A stretch of DNA of 25,338 bases from an uncultured Collinsella sp. GTDB lineage: Bacteria; Actinomycetota; Coriobacteriia; Coriobacteriales; Coriobacteriaceae. The position numbers and the translations under genes are program-made. Of the stretch, positions 8,167 through 15,622 are shown piece after piece. Location of the stretch: contig UQMV01000034.1 of the NCBI GenBank assembly GCA_900542315.1, positions 1-25,338 on the forward strand, read 5' to 3'. The first letter of the stretch is position 1, and each line of letters opens with the position of its first letter. Below the pieces are notes generated by a model. It saw only the letters and a program-made list of their open reading frames with translations, had not been told where the DNA came from and did not search any database.

Positions 8167-8649
8167 TTAATACAGCAGAGCATTCATGGAGTCGGGTTCG
8201 TCACTGGGAAGATTGCGAACTTCCATTTTCACGCCAAGCGCTTGCAGCTCTCTGAGAACAGCGACGTCTGCATCGTCTATGGCGACTGCGGGCGTTGCGG
8301 AACGCTTGCCCTCCCCTGCCTCCATATGGCCGATGCTGATCCTGGTAATGGGCACACCGCCCTTAACCAGCGCGAGCGCATCGGAAGGTGAGGCCACCAT
8401 GATCAGAATCCGTTGGCGCGGCGTTGCGGTATGAATGATGTCGATGGTCCTTTGCACCGAGAAGAACCGCGTCCAAACGCCCTCTGGCGCTGCCACCCTC
8501 ATGGGCGCCCACTTGCGCGAATCCGCCGCAATCTCATCGTTGACGATCAGGACGAGGTTGGAACCCACGGCTTCGTTCCACAGCTCAACGTCTTGCCCGT
8601 AAATGAAACGGTCGTCGATGCGTGTGAGAAGAATCTTGGGTTGAGCCAT
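8167..8649 (-). CDS. PTS IIB-like protein lacking the phosphorylated histidine
   Basis: This 160-residue protein has the mannose-family IIB fold pattern (KILLTRIDDRFIYGQDVELW, then IVNDEIAADSRKWAPMRVAA). The active-site His is replaced by Tyr17: the usual R-I-D-D-R-x-I-H-G-Q reads RIDDRFIYGQ, encoded by TAC instead of CAC. The next residues are also changed (QD for QV). It cannot act as a standard phosphocarrier. It may be a regulatory or decayed paralogue. The ATG at 8649 has GGCGG nearby; in-frame residues upstream to 8700 look non-coding. It stands alone between the bgaC promoter region and the divergent tRNA-Thr. Confidence 0.8.
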   Translation of the reverse strand: MAQPKILLTRIDDRFIYGQDVELWNEAVGSNLVLIVNDEIAADSRKWAPMRVAAPEGVWTRFFSVQRTIDIIHTATPRQRILIMVASPSDALALVKGGVPITRISIGHMEAGEGKRSATPAVAIDDADVAVLRELQALGVKMEVRNLPSDEPDSMNALLY

Positions 8650-8738
8650 CACCGCCCCATTCTGTTTGAGACCCGTAAGAGCAAGACATCGTGTCTCCAA
8701 TACTAGTGCATTTAAAGTGAGAAAAGCCGTCAGAACAC

Positions 8739-8767
8739 TTGCGCCGATTTGCGATGTCCCGTATCAT
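8739..8767 (+). promoter_or_regulatory. Sigma-70-type promoter of tRNA-Thr
   Basis: TTGCGC (8739-8744) and TATCAT (8762-8767) are separated by exactly 17 bases, and the tRNA starts 40 bases further on. Confidence 0.65.
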
Positions 8768-8806
8768 AGTCAGCTGTTGACGCCTCAGTTGCGTCACCAC
8801 ATGGTC

Positions 8807-8882
8807 GCCAGCGTAGCTCAGTTGGTAGAGCACCGCTCTCGTAAAGCGGGGGTCACCGGTTCGAGCCCGGTCGCTGGCTCCA
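8807..8882 (+). tRNA. tRNA-Thr (CGT anticodon)
   Basis: The 76-nt gene folds as a full cloverleaf. Acceptor arms are GCCAGCG/CGCTGGC, the anticodon stem CCGCT/AGCGG holds loop CTCGTAA (anticodon CGT, reading ACG), the T-arm is ACCGG-TTCGAGC-CCGGT, and CCA is encoded. It is the intact, promoter-bearing copy; its 3' half (from 8838) is duplicated at 23496, marking it as the integration site of the element to its right. Confidence 0.95.
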
Positions 8883-8887
8883 TTGCA
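8838..8887 (+). repeat. Left attachment site: tRNA 3' half, 50-bp direct repeat
   Basis: Fifty bases from the anticodon loop to five bases past the CCA end are identical to 23496-23545. This is typical of tyrosine-recombinase integration into a tRNA gene: the insertion leaves a working tRNA at this end. Confidence 0.92.
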
Positions 8888-8894
8888 TTAGTGC

Positions 8895-8927
8895 AGCTCA
8901 GAAGCGTAATTGCTTCTGAGCTTTTTT
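8895..8927 (+). terminator. Terminator after tRNA-Thr, supplied by the element
   Basis: The stem AGCTCAGAAGC/GCTTCTGAGCT with a six-base loop is followed by six T. It lies inside the element end and replaces the tRNA's probable original terminator, now at 23552-23574. Confidence 0.85.
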
Positions 8928-9074
8928 GTTTTCGCGTCTCTTTCCTCCTTCTCCGAGGAGTGAAAAAGGGGTGAAAAACTATTTTAACTGTTTTCCATAA
9001 ATAGTTAGCATCATCCAACGTTCACATTAGATCGAACAACAATTCTGTTACGCATAGCCTAATTCCGCTGAGTA

Positions 9075-10112
9075 TCAGAGAAGAACGTCCGGATTATATG
9101 CATCCAGCTTCGCTTCTCCAGTCGCCAGTGACTCCTCCAGCCGGTCAGCATATTCAACAATAGAGCCGTAGAACATGGGAGTAAATCCGAACTTTTCGAT
9201 AAAGAGGGGTTCCGCTTCGTCAATCCTCTTCTTGGCAACCGCGGCCTCATCCTTTTCATAGTACCCAGTGCCAGGAATCCGCTCGTTTGCCTGCGGCAAG
9301 CACTTAAGCTGCCTACACAAGCGCGCCGACCCCTTTGAAAGACCCATAAAGGTGATAGCACCAGAGATTACGCCACCGACGCCCACAACTACCTTGCCAG
9401 CGGCATCCCCCACCGTCTGCTTTGTTATCTTGATACCCATGAAGCTCAAGAGCTTCTTCAGGATCGGATACCAACTGGTCTTGGTTAGCGACTGGCGAGC
9501 GACCTTTTTCGCGACCGCCTCTTGGGCGTTTTTGGCGATTACGGTTAGCATCGAATTCGCGCTGCCTACACCCATCATCACACCGAGCAACACTGCCATT
9601 TCGTAGAGAGTCTCGTCATCAACGTCGTCACATTCTTCAAAAAAGGTCTGCCAGCCATACAGGTATGCCAGTTTCTGCACAATCCTGAATGCGTGCACGT
9701 AGTATTGCGTAATATCGGCAGGAATGGTGCCCACCATCGCGACACCTCCGGGAAGACCCGCTGCAAAGGAAAAGGCGGTTGACTTCTTTGCCTCAAAATC
9801 AATTACTTCTCTAGCAATTCTATCGAACAGGCCCACATCGATTCCGGCGGTAACGGGGGTCGTTTCCACGGCAAACTCGACGACATCTTTATGGACACCC
9901 TTCCTCCTCAGCTCCGAGCGGAGGAAATGGGGCCGATCAATTCTCGCTCCCTTAAGCCGAGCAACTTTTTTCATAAAGTCAATCAAAAATCTCTGGGCCT
10001 CCGCCAACTGCTCATCGCTCTTGTCTTTTAACTCTGCAAAAGCCGAATCAACGAGAACAGCGACCCCAAGGCCCTCGCCCACGTTTTTCTTTCCAAGCAG
10101 CCTGACGTCCAT
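9075..10112 (-). CDS. EcsC-family protein
   Basis: This 345-residue protein matches the EcsC family by pattern. The central segment AAGLPGGVAMVGTIPADITQ, followed by aromatic- and Leu-rich helices (FRIVQKLAYLYGW), is typical. A second weakly hydrophobic, glycine-rich region (GKVVVGVGGVISGAITFMG) could associate with membrane. The family's role is unclear; EcsC is named from a Bacillus ABC-transporter operon. The ATG at 10112 has GGAAGG four bases upstream; an in-frame TTG at 10124 is less likely. The IS3-family element begins 17 bases upstream, so the native promoter is probably displaced. Confidence 0.75.
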   Translation of the reverse strand: MDVRLLGKKNVGEGLGVAVLVDSAFAELKDKSDEQLAEAQRFLIDFMKKVARLKGARIDRPHFLRSELRRKGVHKDVVEFAVETTPVTAGIDVGLFDRIAREVIDFEAKKSTAFSFAAGLPGGVAMVGTIPADITQYYVHAFRIVQKLAYLYGWQTFFEECDDVDDETLYEMAVLLGVMMGVGSANSMLTVIAKNAQEAVAKKVARQSLTKTSWYPILKKLLSFMGIKITKQTVGDAAGKVVVGVGGVISGAITFMGLSKGSARLCRQLKCLPQANERIPGTGYYEKDEAAVAKKRIDEAEPLFIEKFGFTPMFYGSIVEYADRLEESLATGEAKLDAYNPDVLL

Positions 10113-10212
10113 ACAGCCTTCCAATCAATGACCTGTATCGTCTTTTCGGACACGCGTTCAAGAGGAACCTATTTTCCCCTAGAATGCAGGGCAACAGACG
10201 AAAGGACGAGCC

Positions 10213-10515
10213 ATGGCAGACCAGCCGGCGAAATACACCGACGAGTTCAGGCGCGAGACGGCCGACTACATCATCTCGACGGGCAGGCCCATCACCGAGT
10301 GCTGCGCCGAGCTCGGGCTGAATTCCAAGACGGTGAACAAGTGGGTGCAGAACCGCAGGCGCGAGCTTTCCGGCGGGCCCGGCCCCAAGGCCGAGGACCG
10401 CGAGCTGCGCGAGGCCAGGAGGCGCATACGCGAGCTCGAGATGGAGAGCGCCTTCCTGAAAAAAGCCGCGGCCTTCTTCGCCAGAGAGCAGGGGTGGCCG
10501 CGCGCCACCGGCTGA
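10213..10515 (+). CDS. IS3-family transposase OrfA (helix-turn-helix)
   Basis: This 100-residue protein has an HTH_Tnp_1 DNA-binding domain (YTDEFRRETADYI, then ECCAELGLNSKTVNKWV). A leucine-zipper-like helix follows (REARRRIRELEMESAFLKKA). An A6 run at 10459-10464 in the LKKA codons is a likely -1 slippage site, since orfB lies in the -1 frame. Frameshifting would give an OrfAB transposase of about 390 residues. AAGGA lies before the ATG. The stop overlaps the orfB ATG at 10515. Confidence 0.9.
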   Translation: MADQPAKYTDEFRRETADYIISTGRPITECCAELGLNSKTVNKWVQNRRRELSGGPGPKAEDRELREARRRIRELEMESAFLKKAAAFFAREQGWPRATG

Positions 10516-11393
10516 TGCTGGCGGGGAAGGCCGAATACCCAATCACGCTCATGGCGAGGATCCTTTGCGTGAGCAGGTCGGGCTTCTACTCGTGGCTCTC
10601 CAACGGCTGCCCCGAAGACGACCGGTCGGCCGAGCGCGAGGCCGTGAGGCGCGTCTGGCTGGAGTCGGACCGCAGGTCCGGCGCGAGGTTCGTGGAGTGC
10701 CTCCTGCCCGCCGAGTTCTCCGGATTGACCCCGTATCGGGTGCGCAGGCTGATGCGCGGGCTGGGCATACGCGGCCGCACGCCAAGCCAGCGCAGGCGCA
10801 CCGCGATTCCCGACCCCAAGGCCGAGCCCAGGCCCGACCTGGTGCGCCGCGACTTCACGAGCCCGGTCCCCACCTGCAAGCTCGTGGGCGACATCACCTA
10901 CCTGCGCGCCGGCGAGGGCTGGCTGTACCTGGCGACCGCGATCGACCTGACCACGCACATGGTGGTTGGATGGTCGCTGTCGAGCCGCATGGCCGCCGAC
11001 ATCGCGGTGGCGGCGCTGGAATCCGTCAAATCGCGAGGATACGTGGCGGGCAACGCCATATTCCACGCCGACCGCGGCGCCCAGTACACCAGCGGGCTTT
11101 TGGCCGAATGGGCGCGCGACAACGACGTGCGGCTGTCCTGCGGCCGCACCGGCAACTGCCGCGACAGCGCGGTGGCCGAGTCGTTCTTCGCCACGCTGAA
11201 GAACGAGATGTACTACCGCAGGCGATTCGCCACCGGGGCCGAGGCCGGGCACGCAGTCGTCGAGTTCATCGAGGCGTACCACAGCAGGCGGGGGCCGCAT
11301 TCCTCGATAGGCTACAGGGTGCCGGCCGAAGCCATGGCCGACTTCTTCGAGCGGCCCGATCCCAAGCCCGACGCGATGCCTATGGCAGCGTGA
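10515..11393 (+). CDS. IS3-family transposase OrfB (DDE integrase)
   Basis: This is the rve-type catalytic part. The HTH_21 region (RRLMRGLGIRGRTPSQRRRT) precedes the DDE core: first Asp in GDITYLRAGEG, second Asp in HADRGAQYTS, Glu in FFATLKNEMYY. The C-terminal HSSIGYRVPAEAM segment is the usual IS3 ending. An independent start at the ATG overlapping the orfA stop is possible, but the active transposase is expected to be the frameshifted OrfAB fusion. The reading frame is intact. Confidence 0.9.
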   Translation: MLAGKAEYPITLMARILCVSRSGFYSWLSNGCPEDDRSAEREAVRRVWLESDRRSGARFVECLLPAEFSGLTPYRVRRLMRGLGIRGRTPSQRRRTAIPDPKAEPRPDLVRRDFTSPVPTCKLVGDITYLRAGEGWLYLATAIDLTTHMVVGWSLSSRMAADIAVAALESVKSRGYVAGNAIFHADRGAQYTSGLLAEWARDNDVRLSCGRTGNCRDSAVAESFFATLKNEMYYRRRFATGAEAGHAVVEFIEAYHSRRGPHSSIGYRVPAEAMADFFERPDPKPDAMPMAA

Positions 11394-11480
11394 TTCCTCT
11401 CAATTCCGTGTCCGAAATCTTGACACAGGTCAATGTGCGCCGCGCGGGCTATCGCGTTCTGCGACAGGCCGGACGCACGG

Positions 11481-12842
11481 GGTGACGCATAATTTCTTTC
11501 GCAAATTGACAACCGCATAGCGGAACACGGCCCGCGCCCCGTCATATGATCTCTAGCGGCTAAACAACAAATCAACGACGAAAGGGGCACGGGCCGTGTC
11601 TGCGAACATCGTAACAGCCGACGAGGAGTCGCTGCGCAAGGACATAAAGAATCTGGTGAGGAGGACCGTCGAGGAGACGCCCGACGCGCTGCTCGACGAG
11701 GAGGCGTCCGAGCTCGTAGGGGCCGGGCGCTACGAGAGGACGGCGGGCCGGGAGGCATACCGCAGCGGCCACTACGCGAGAAAGCCCGTCACCGGGGCCG
11801 GAGAGGTCGAGCTCAACGTGCCGAAGCTGCGCGGCGCGACCTTCCAGACGGCCGCCATCGAGCGCTACCGCAGGCGCGGGACCTCGGTCGAGGAGGCCAT
11901 CGTCGAGATGTACCTCGCGGGCGTCTCGACCAGGAGGATCGAGGACGTCTCCGAACTCCTGTGGGGAGCGCCGGTGTCCTCCGGCACCGTCTCCAACCTC
12001 GACGAGAGGGCCTTCGCGTCCATCGAGGCCCGGCGCCAGAGGCCGCTCGAGGGCGATCGCCCTTACGTCTTCGTCGACGGCATCTACCTCAAGCGCAGCT
12101 GGGGAGGGTCCTACGAGAACGTGGCCGTGCTGGTCGCCATCGGCGTCAACTCCGCCGGCGACCGGGAGGTCATCGGCTGCGCGGAGGGCTACACCGAGTC
12201 GGCGGACTCGTGGCGCGAGTTCTTCTCACGGCTCAAGGGGCGCGGGCTCTCCGGCGTGCGGCTCGTCACCGGCGACAAGTGCGCGGGGATGCTCGGTGCG
12301 CCCGGGGAGGTGTTCCCCGGGGCACGCTACCAGCGCCGCACGGTCCACTTCTACCGCAACGTGTTGGGAAGGGTGCCCGTGACCAGGAGGAAGGCCGTGG
12401 CGCGCATGCTGAAGGCGATCCACGCGCAGGAATCGCGCGAGGCGTGCTCGAGGAAGGCGGCGGAGGTGGCGGGCGAGCTGGACGGGATGAGGCTCGGCGC
12501 GGCCGCAAGGACGGTGCGCGACGGCTTCTCCGAGACTCTCGCCTACACGGACTTCCCGCCGGAACACTGGCGCAGAATCCGGACTAATAACGGTATCGAG
12601 CGCATCAACCGCGAGATCAGGCGGAGGACGAGAGTCGTAGGGACCTTCCCGGACGGCAACTCGGCCCTGATGCTGGTGACGGCGAGGCTGAAGTACATCG
12701 TGGGGCACGAATGGGGCAAGAGGAGGTACCTGGACATGTCGAAGCTGGAGGAGATGGACGAGCTGAGCAAGAAGGCGGAGGGCTAGAGCAAGGCGGGGCC
12801 GAGGCCGCCTCGATCAATTTGCGAAAGAATCTTGACGGTACC
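11481..12842 (+). mobile_element. IS256-family insertion sequence with 8-bp target duplication
   Basis: The element is 1,362 bp. Its ends begin GGTGACGC (left) and, reversed, GGTACCGT (right), and share an inner perfect 16-bp inverted repeat (11494-11509 and 12814-12829). It is flanked by exact copies of ACGCACGG at 11473-11480 and 12843-12850, the expected 8-bp duplication. Confidence 0.93.
11596..12786 (+). CDS. IS256-family (mutator-type) transposase
   Basis: This 396-residue protein has the mutator-family signature. Catalytic residues are Asp161 (YVFVDGIYLKRSWGG), Asp227 (RLVTGDKCAGM) and Glu335 (TNNGIERINREIRRRT). The preceding segment RTVHFYRNVLGRVP is the usual conserved block between the second Asp and Glu. 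Length is standard and no damage is visible, so it may be active. AAAGGGG lies upstream of the start, which is read as GTG or the equivalent at 11596. Confidence 0.93.
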   Translation: MSANIVTADEESLRKDIKNLVRRTVEETPDALLDEEASELVGAGRYERTAGREAYRSGHYARKPVTGAGEVELNVPKLRGATFQTAAIERYRRRGTSVEEAIVEMYLAGVSTRRIEDVSELLWGAPVSSGTVSNLDERAFASIEARRQRPLEGDRPYVFVDGIYLKRSWGGSYENVAVLVAIGVNSAGDREVIGCAEGYTESADSWREFFSRLKGRGLSGVRLVTGDKCAGMLGAPGEVFPGARYQRRTVHFYRNVLGRVPVTRRKAVARMLKAIHAQESREACSRKAAEVAGELDGMRLGAAARTVRDGFSETLAYTDFPPEHWRRIRTNNGIERINREIRRRTRVVGTFPDGNSALMLVTARLKYIVGHEWGKRRYLDMSKLEEMDELSKKAEG

Positions 12843-12940
12843 ACGCACGGAGCCTGAGGGCCTCCCTGGCCCTTATCCTTCTCGCCATGCTGTACCTCCT
12901 TGGTCTCGGCTGCATGGACAGCCAGAACGTACCAGGGGGA

Positions 12941-13021
12941 CGGTGCCGACGGGAATATCGGCGGTGCCGAACGGCAATATTCGGGATATGAGCGGACGGT
13001 GCGTAAGCGCAATATCGCCGG
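12941..13021. repeat. Three related direct repeats at the IS21 remnant end
   Basis: Related copies at 12941-12961, 12962-12984 and 12997-13021 share CGGTGC at the start and CAATAT or GAATAT near the end. IS21 elements carry multiple terminal repeats that bind transposase. The outer end is probably at 13026, reading TGACACCGG inward on the minus strand. Confidence 0.6.
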
Positions 13022-13027
13022 TGTCAA

Positions 13028-13096
13028 AGAGGACGATTACTCAAACAGGTGAAGGAGAGCATCGAGGAGGATAAGGAGATTTACGGTGGCAATTAA
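13028..13096 (+). pseudogene. 3' remnant of a gene truncated by the IS21 insertion
   Basis: Twenty-two codons remain in frame (RGRLLKQVKESIEEDKEIYG then GN and stop), starting at the IS21 end. The next gene's GTG overlaps its last codons, as in a tight operon. The position before an RHH-protein gene suggests a lost ParA-like partner, but the remnant is too short to assign. Confidence 0.4.
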
Positions 13097-13394
13097 GAAG
13101 CCAACTCGCCGCGTCATGCCCGTTGGAGAGGCGAGCAAGACCCTCATGGGTAATCAAGACACACGAAACAAAGAGGATTCGACAAGTCGCAAGAAAGGGG
13201 AGTGCATCACCTTTTGGGTTACGGAAGAGCAGAAGCAAGAGATGAGCACCTACGCGGCGGAACACAACACCACGGTATCAAGGATCATCATCGAAGGCCT
13301 TGAGATACGCATGGGTAAAGGGCAATCTTTAAAGCTTAGCCTTCTGCAATTGCTGCGACTCGATGCGGTCCTATCGATTTGCGCAACGGTGTGA
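13086..13394 (+). CDS. Small ribbon-helix-helix protein (ParB/MobC-like)
   Basis: This 102-residue protein has a basic N-terminus and a probable ribbon-helix-helix domain (about residues 38-74): CITFWVTEEQKQEMSTYAAE then NTTVSRIIIEGLEIRMG. Such proteins bind operators or partition sites. The GTG start is supported by AAGGAG upstream. Its last 24 bases overlap the end of the convergent ABC gene, and the tail after the RHH domain looks unlike a normal C-terminus. The gene may have been cut and extended when the cargo was acquired. Confidence 0.6.
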   Translation: MAIKKPTRRVMPVGEASKTLMGNQDTRNKEDSTSRKKGECITFWVTEEQKQEMSTYAAEHNTTVSRIIIEGLEIRMGKGQSLKLSLLQLLRLDAVLSICATV

Positions 13395-15020
13395 CGCGTT
13401 ATCTAGACTGACGATCGTTTCCGCTGCATTTGCCAGCTCATTATCATGTGAAACAATGATAATGAGCTGTTTCAATTTGTTGTTTCTGACATACGAAGCG
13501 AGTTCGGCTCGGCTTGTTTCATCCAATCCAGTTGTAGGCTCATCGAGCACCAAGACTGATGGATTACGGGAAATTGCCGACCACAAGTATACACGGCGCA
13601 GCTCACCACCCGAAAGTTCAGGACAACGTTTCTCAAGCAAGCCCTCTATGCTGGTTGTCAACGACGGTAGCTCATTCATATGCTGGTGCTTTGTAAAAAA
13701 TGGGGTGTTGAAATAATCCAACAGGTCCCGAACCGTCTCATCTGGAGCGAAGCACGGTTGGGGGCAGCACGATATCGTGTCTGAACGTATGTAATCCAAA
13801 TTGCATTTTTCAATCGGCATGTCGTTGTATGTTACTTTGCCTGTCGATGGATACAGCCCAAGGAGCAGGTAAAGGAGCGACGTTTTTCCTCTTCCATTTT
13901 CTCCGGTTATGCAGTATGTTCCAGGGCCGGAGAAATCGAAGGAAAATCCGTCAAGAACCTTTCGGGGAGATCCGTCTGGAAGGGGTACCGTAAAATCCAA
14001 CTTGGAAACAGAAATGCGATTTATTGTGTCAATCTTGACTAAACCTGTCTGATCTTGCTCTGGTTCCGGTCCTACCTTTCCCATGGCGCTCATCCTGTCC
14101 CACGAAGCCTTGGCATCCTGATAGGACTTGAACAGGTTCATCGTGTTTTTCAAGGTTTTAAATAGGACGGCAAAATATGCACCGACGATGGTGTATTCGC
14201 CTATCGTCATGGTTCCATTGATGATTCGCACTCCGGATACGATGAGTATTATCGCTTGAAACACGGCAGCAAAAAGGCTGTCAATCGATGTTAGTGAGAA
14301 TGAGAGCTTTCCCGAGTGCAAGACCTTTGGAAAATACTTTTCAAATCCGGTGTCAAGTGCTAGCTCGCTTTTATTGTATGAAGACGTTAACTGAATGTTG
14401 AGAATCTGATTCAACTGCGATGCTATTACGGCATAGAAAGCGCTATCTGCCTCCTTCTTCTCGTACATGACTTTATATAGAAGCTTTCGCAATCCGGTAA
14501 TAACGAAGAGATATGCCACAAGAAGGAGGATGGAGAATAGTGCGAGGAGTGGATCAACCGACCATATGACGAGCAACACGAAAGGAATGGCGACAACAGA
14601 CAGGGGAGCGCTGATAAAGTTTGTTAGAACGAAAGAAGAAACAACACCTGAGTCAGTGAAAATCCTTTGCGTCGTATAGGCTGAGTCGGTTGTTCGGTTC
14701 GTCAGAAAATTAACTCGCTCAAAGCGCAAGACGGTTTCCCTGAGTAGGTCAAAAGAAAGCTTTGTGGATATACGGATAGATAACGTTCCTGCAAAATATG
14801 AAAATAAGGCAGAAAAGACCCCTATTGAAGCTACGAGGAGCGCAAAAAGCACAGCATCCTTCTCGCTGCGATTGGCAAGAAGGAAATCTAAGAACTTTCC
14901 GTTCACATATGGTGCGGCATAGGAAAGGGCGATTCCAATCGTCGTGATGGCAATGAACGTGAAAGCACCCTTTGTTTTACTAAACTTCGATAAGACGTAC
15001 CGAATCAAGAATGGCCCCAA
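13371..15020 (-). CDS. ABC exporter, membrane and ATPase domains fused
   Basis: This 549-residue protein is a half-transporter that would act as a dimer in the membrane. Six hydrophobic helices fall within residues 15-290, and the ATPase domain spans about 335-540. Walker A is GENGRGKT (373-380), Q-loop CCPQPCF, signature LSGGE (469-473), Walker B VLVLDEP (489-495) and switch His525. There is no N-terminal C39 peptidase, so it would not itself cut a leader. The start is uncertain: TTG 15020 lacks a good ribosome site, and the frame is open some 30 bases further up without ATG, so the N-terminus may be truncated. Position at the end of the peptide module suggests product export or immunity. 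Confidence 0.85.
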   Translation of the reverse strand: MGPFLIRYVLSKFSKTKGAFTFIAITTIGIALSYAAPYVNGKFLDFLLANRSEKDAVLFALLVASIGVFSALFSYFAGTLSIRISTKLSFDLLRETVLRFERVNFLTNRTTDSAYTTQRIFTDSGVVSSFVLTNFISAPLSVVAIPFVLLVIWSVDPLLALFSILLLVAYLFVITGLRKLLYKVMYEKKEADSAFYAVIASQLNQILNIQLTSSYNKSELALDTGFEKYFPKVLHSGKLSFSLTSIDSLFAAVFQAIILIVSGVRIINGTMTIGEYTIVGAYFAVLFKTLKNTMNLFKSYQDAKASWDRMSAMGKVGPEPEQDQTGLVKIDTINRISVSKLDFTVPLPDGSPRKVLDGFSFDFSGPGTYCITGENGRGKTSLLYLLLGLYPSTGKVTYNDMPIEKCNLDYIRSDTISCCPQPCFAPDETVRDLLDYFNTPFFTKHQHMNELPSLTTSIEGLLEKRCPELSGGELRRVYLWSAISRNPSVLVLDEPTTGLDETSRAELASYVRNNKLKQLIIIVSHDNELANAAETIVSLDNASHRCANR

Positions 15021-15086
15021 TCTATCAGGTATGAAATACCAACTGATGACACCTTACACCGCGGTTCGGCGGAAACGAAGCGGCGA

Positions 15087-15281
15087 CTAATCGGCACGAG
15101 CGCTTCCATAGAGAGTCTTTGCGAGCTGGATCCTCATAGAAACGGGAATTTTATGTTCGATCAATAGGCCGCGCACGGCAGTCGGACGGCTGAAAAATAA
15201 AACAGCCGTCCGACTAAAGCTGTAATTTTTTGCATTGTTTGTTGGGCATGCGCCTGAAGTTTCATGCAATAGGAAATCCAT
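15087..15281 (-). CDS. Small ORF after the DUF3784-like gene, doubtful
   Basis: Sixty-four codons start in a TAATG overlap with the previous stop. The C-terminal half (GLLIEHKIPVSMRIQLAKTL) looks protein-like, but the middle is made by a perfect hairpin (15180-15215) and the N-terminus is unremarkable. It may be a real coupled gene or chance. Confidence 0.3.
   Translation of the reverse strand: MDFLLHETSGACPTNNAKNYSFSRTAVLFFSRPTAVRGLLIEHKIPVSMRIQLAKTLYGSARAD
15180..15215. repeat. Perfect 13-bp inverted repeat in the cargo operon
   Basis: Arms AGTCGGACGGCTG and its complement are separated by a 10-base A/T loop. There is no T-run directly after either arm, so it is not a classical terminator. 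It may slow transcription between the peptide genes and the ABC gene. Confidence 0.6.
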
Positions 15282-15622
15282 TATGACCATGGTCGAAATG
15301 TGAACACTACGATCGTTAGCAAGGAGACGCCAAGACCGGCAAAGATTATGATGAGCGGCAGAATGAAAGCCGCCGATGCCGATAATGGGATTTGGGACGC
15401 AAAGGCAATGATGCCCGCGAGAACGAGACCGGCTCCCGTCAACGCTATTCCGAGTCCGACCAATCTGGCAACAAGAGGAATCTTCTCGCTTGGAATATGA
15501 GCGATATGGTAACTGTGAATCAGGCCGGGATTGCCGGTCTTTACCATTAACACCCCGACAACGAGAAAGCAGATTCCTCCTATCATGCCGCCAATGGATG
15601 ATCTTAGCGCTTCAGGACTCAT
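15281..15622 (-). CDS. Small membrane protein, DUF3784-like
   Basis: This 113-residue protein has about three hydrophobic segments: ICFLVVGVLMV, LVGLGIALTGAGLVLAGIIA and FILPLIIIFAGLGVSLLTIV. A polar loop (NPGLIHSYHIAHIPSEK) follows the first helix, as in DUF3784 proteins. Its ATG overlaps the stop of the 67-residue peptide by four bases (ATGA), so the two are made together. In this context it could be an immunity or transport accessory protein. The family call is by pattern only. Confidence 0.6.
   Translation of the reverse strand: MSPEALRSSIGGMIGGICFLVVGVLMVKTGNPGLIHSYHIAHIPSEKIPLVARLVGLGIALTGAGLVLAGIIAFASQIPLSASAAFILPLIIIFAGLGVSLLTIVVFTFRPWS

Larger units (their letters stand above)
10129..11432 (+). 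mobile_element. IS3-family insertion sequence
   Basis: Imperfect inverted repeats of about 40 bases mark the ends: TGACCTGT at the left and ACAGGTCA at the right, both containing a shared TTTCGGACAC block. The two overlapping frames are orfA and orfB. AAT occurs just outside or at both ends (10127-10129 and 11432-11434), so a 3-bp target duplication is possible if the outer T/A belong to the flanks. It is intact and GC-rich. Confidence 0.88.
11433..12888 (-). pseudogene. IS21-type istA 5' fragment, split by the IS256 element and cut by the IS3 element
   Basis: The start is ATG 12888, with AAGGAGG just upstream. Thirteen codons and part of the next lie at 12888-12843 before the IS256 insertion; the frame resumes at 11480-11433. 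Removing the IS256 element and one target copy gives MARRIRAREALRLRASGLSQ followed by NAIARAAHI, a helix-turn-helix start like IstA of IS21. The frame then ends at the IS3 boundary, and nothing on its far side continues it. The identification rests on a short N-terminus plus the adjoining terminal repeats. Confidence 0.65.

Noticed and set aside
12941..13021. Possible short CRISPR array or iterons
   Set aside because: The repeats are imperfect, nearly adjacent without uniform spacers, and sit at the end of an IS21 remnant, where terminal repeats are expected.
15180..15215. Rho-independent terminator ending the peptide operon
   Set aside because: The stem is perfect but no T-run follows on either strand within a usual distance.
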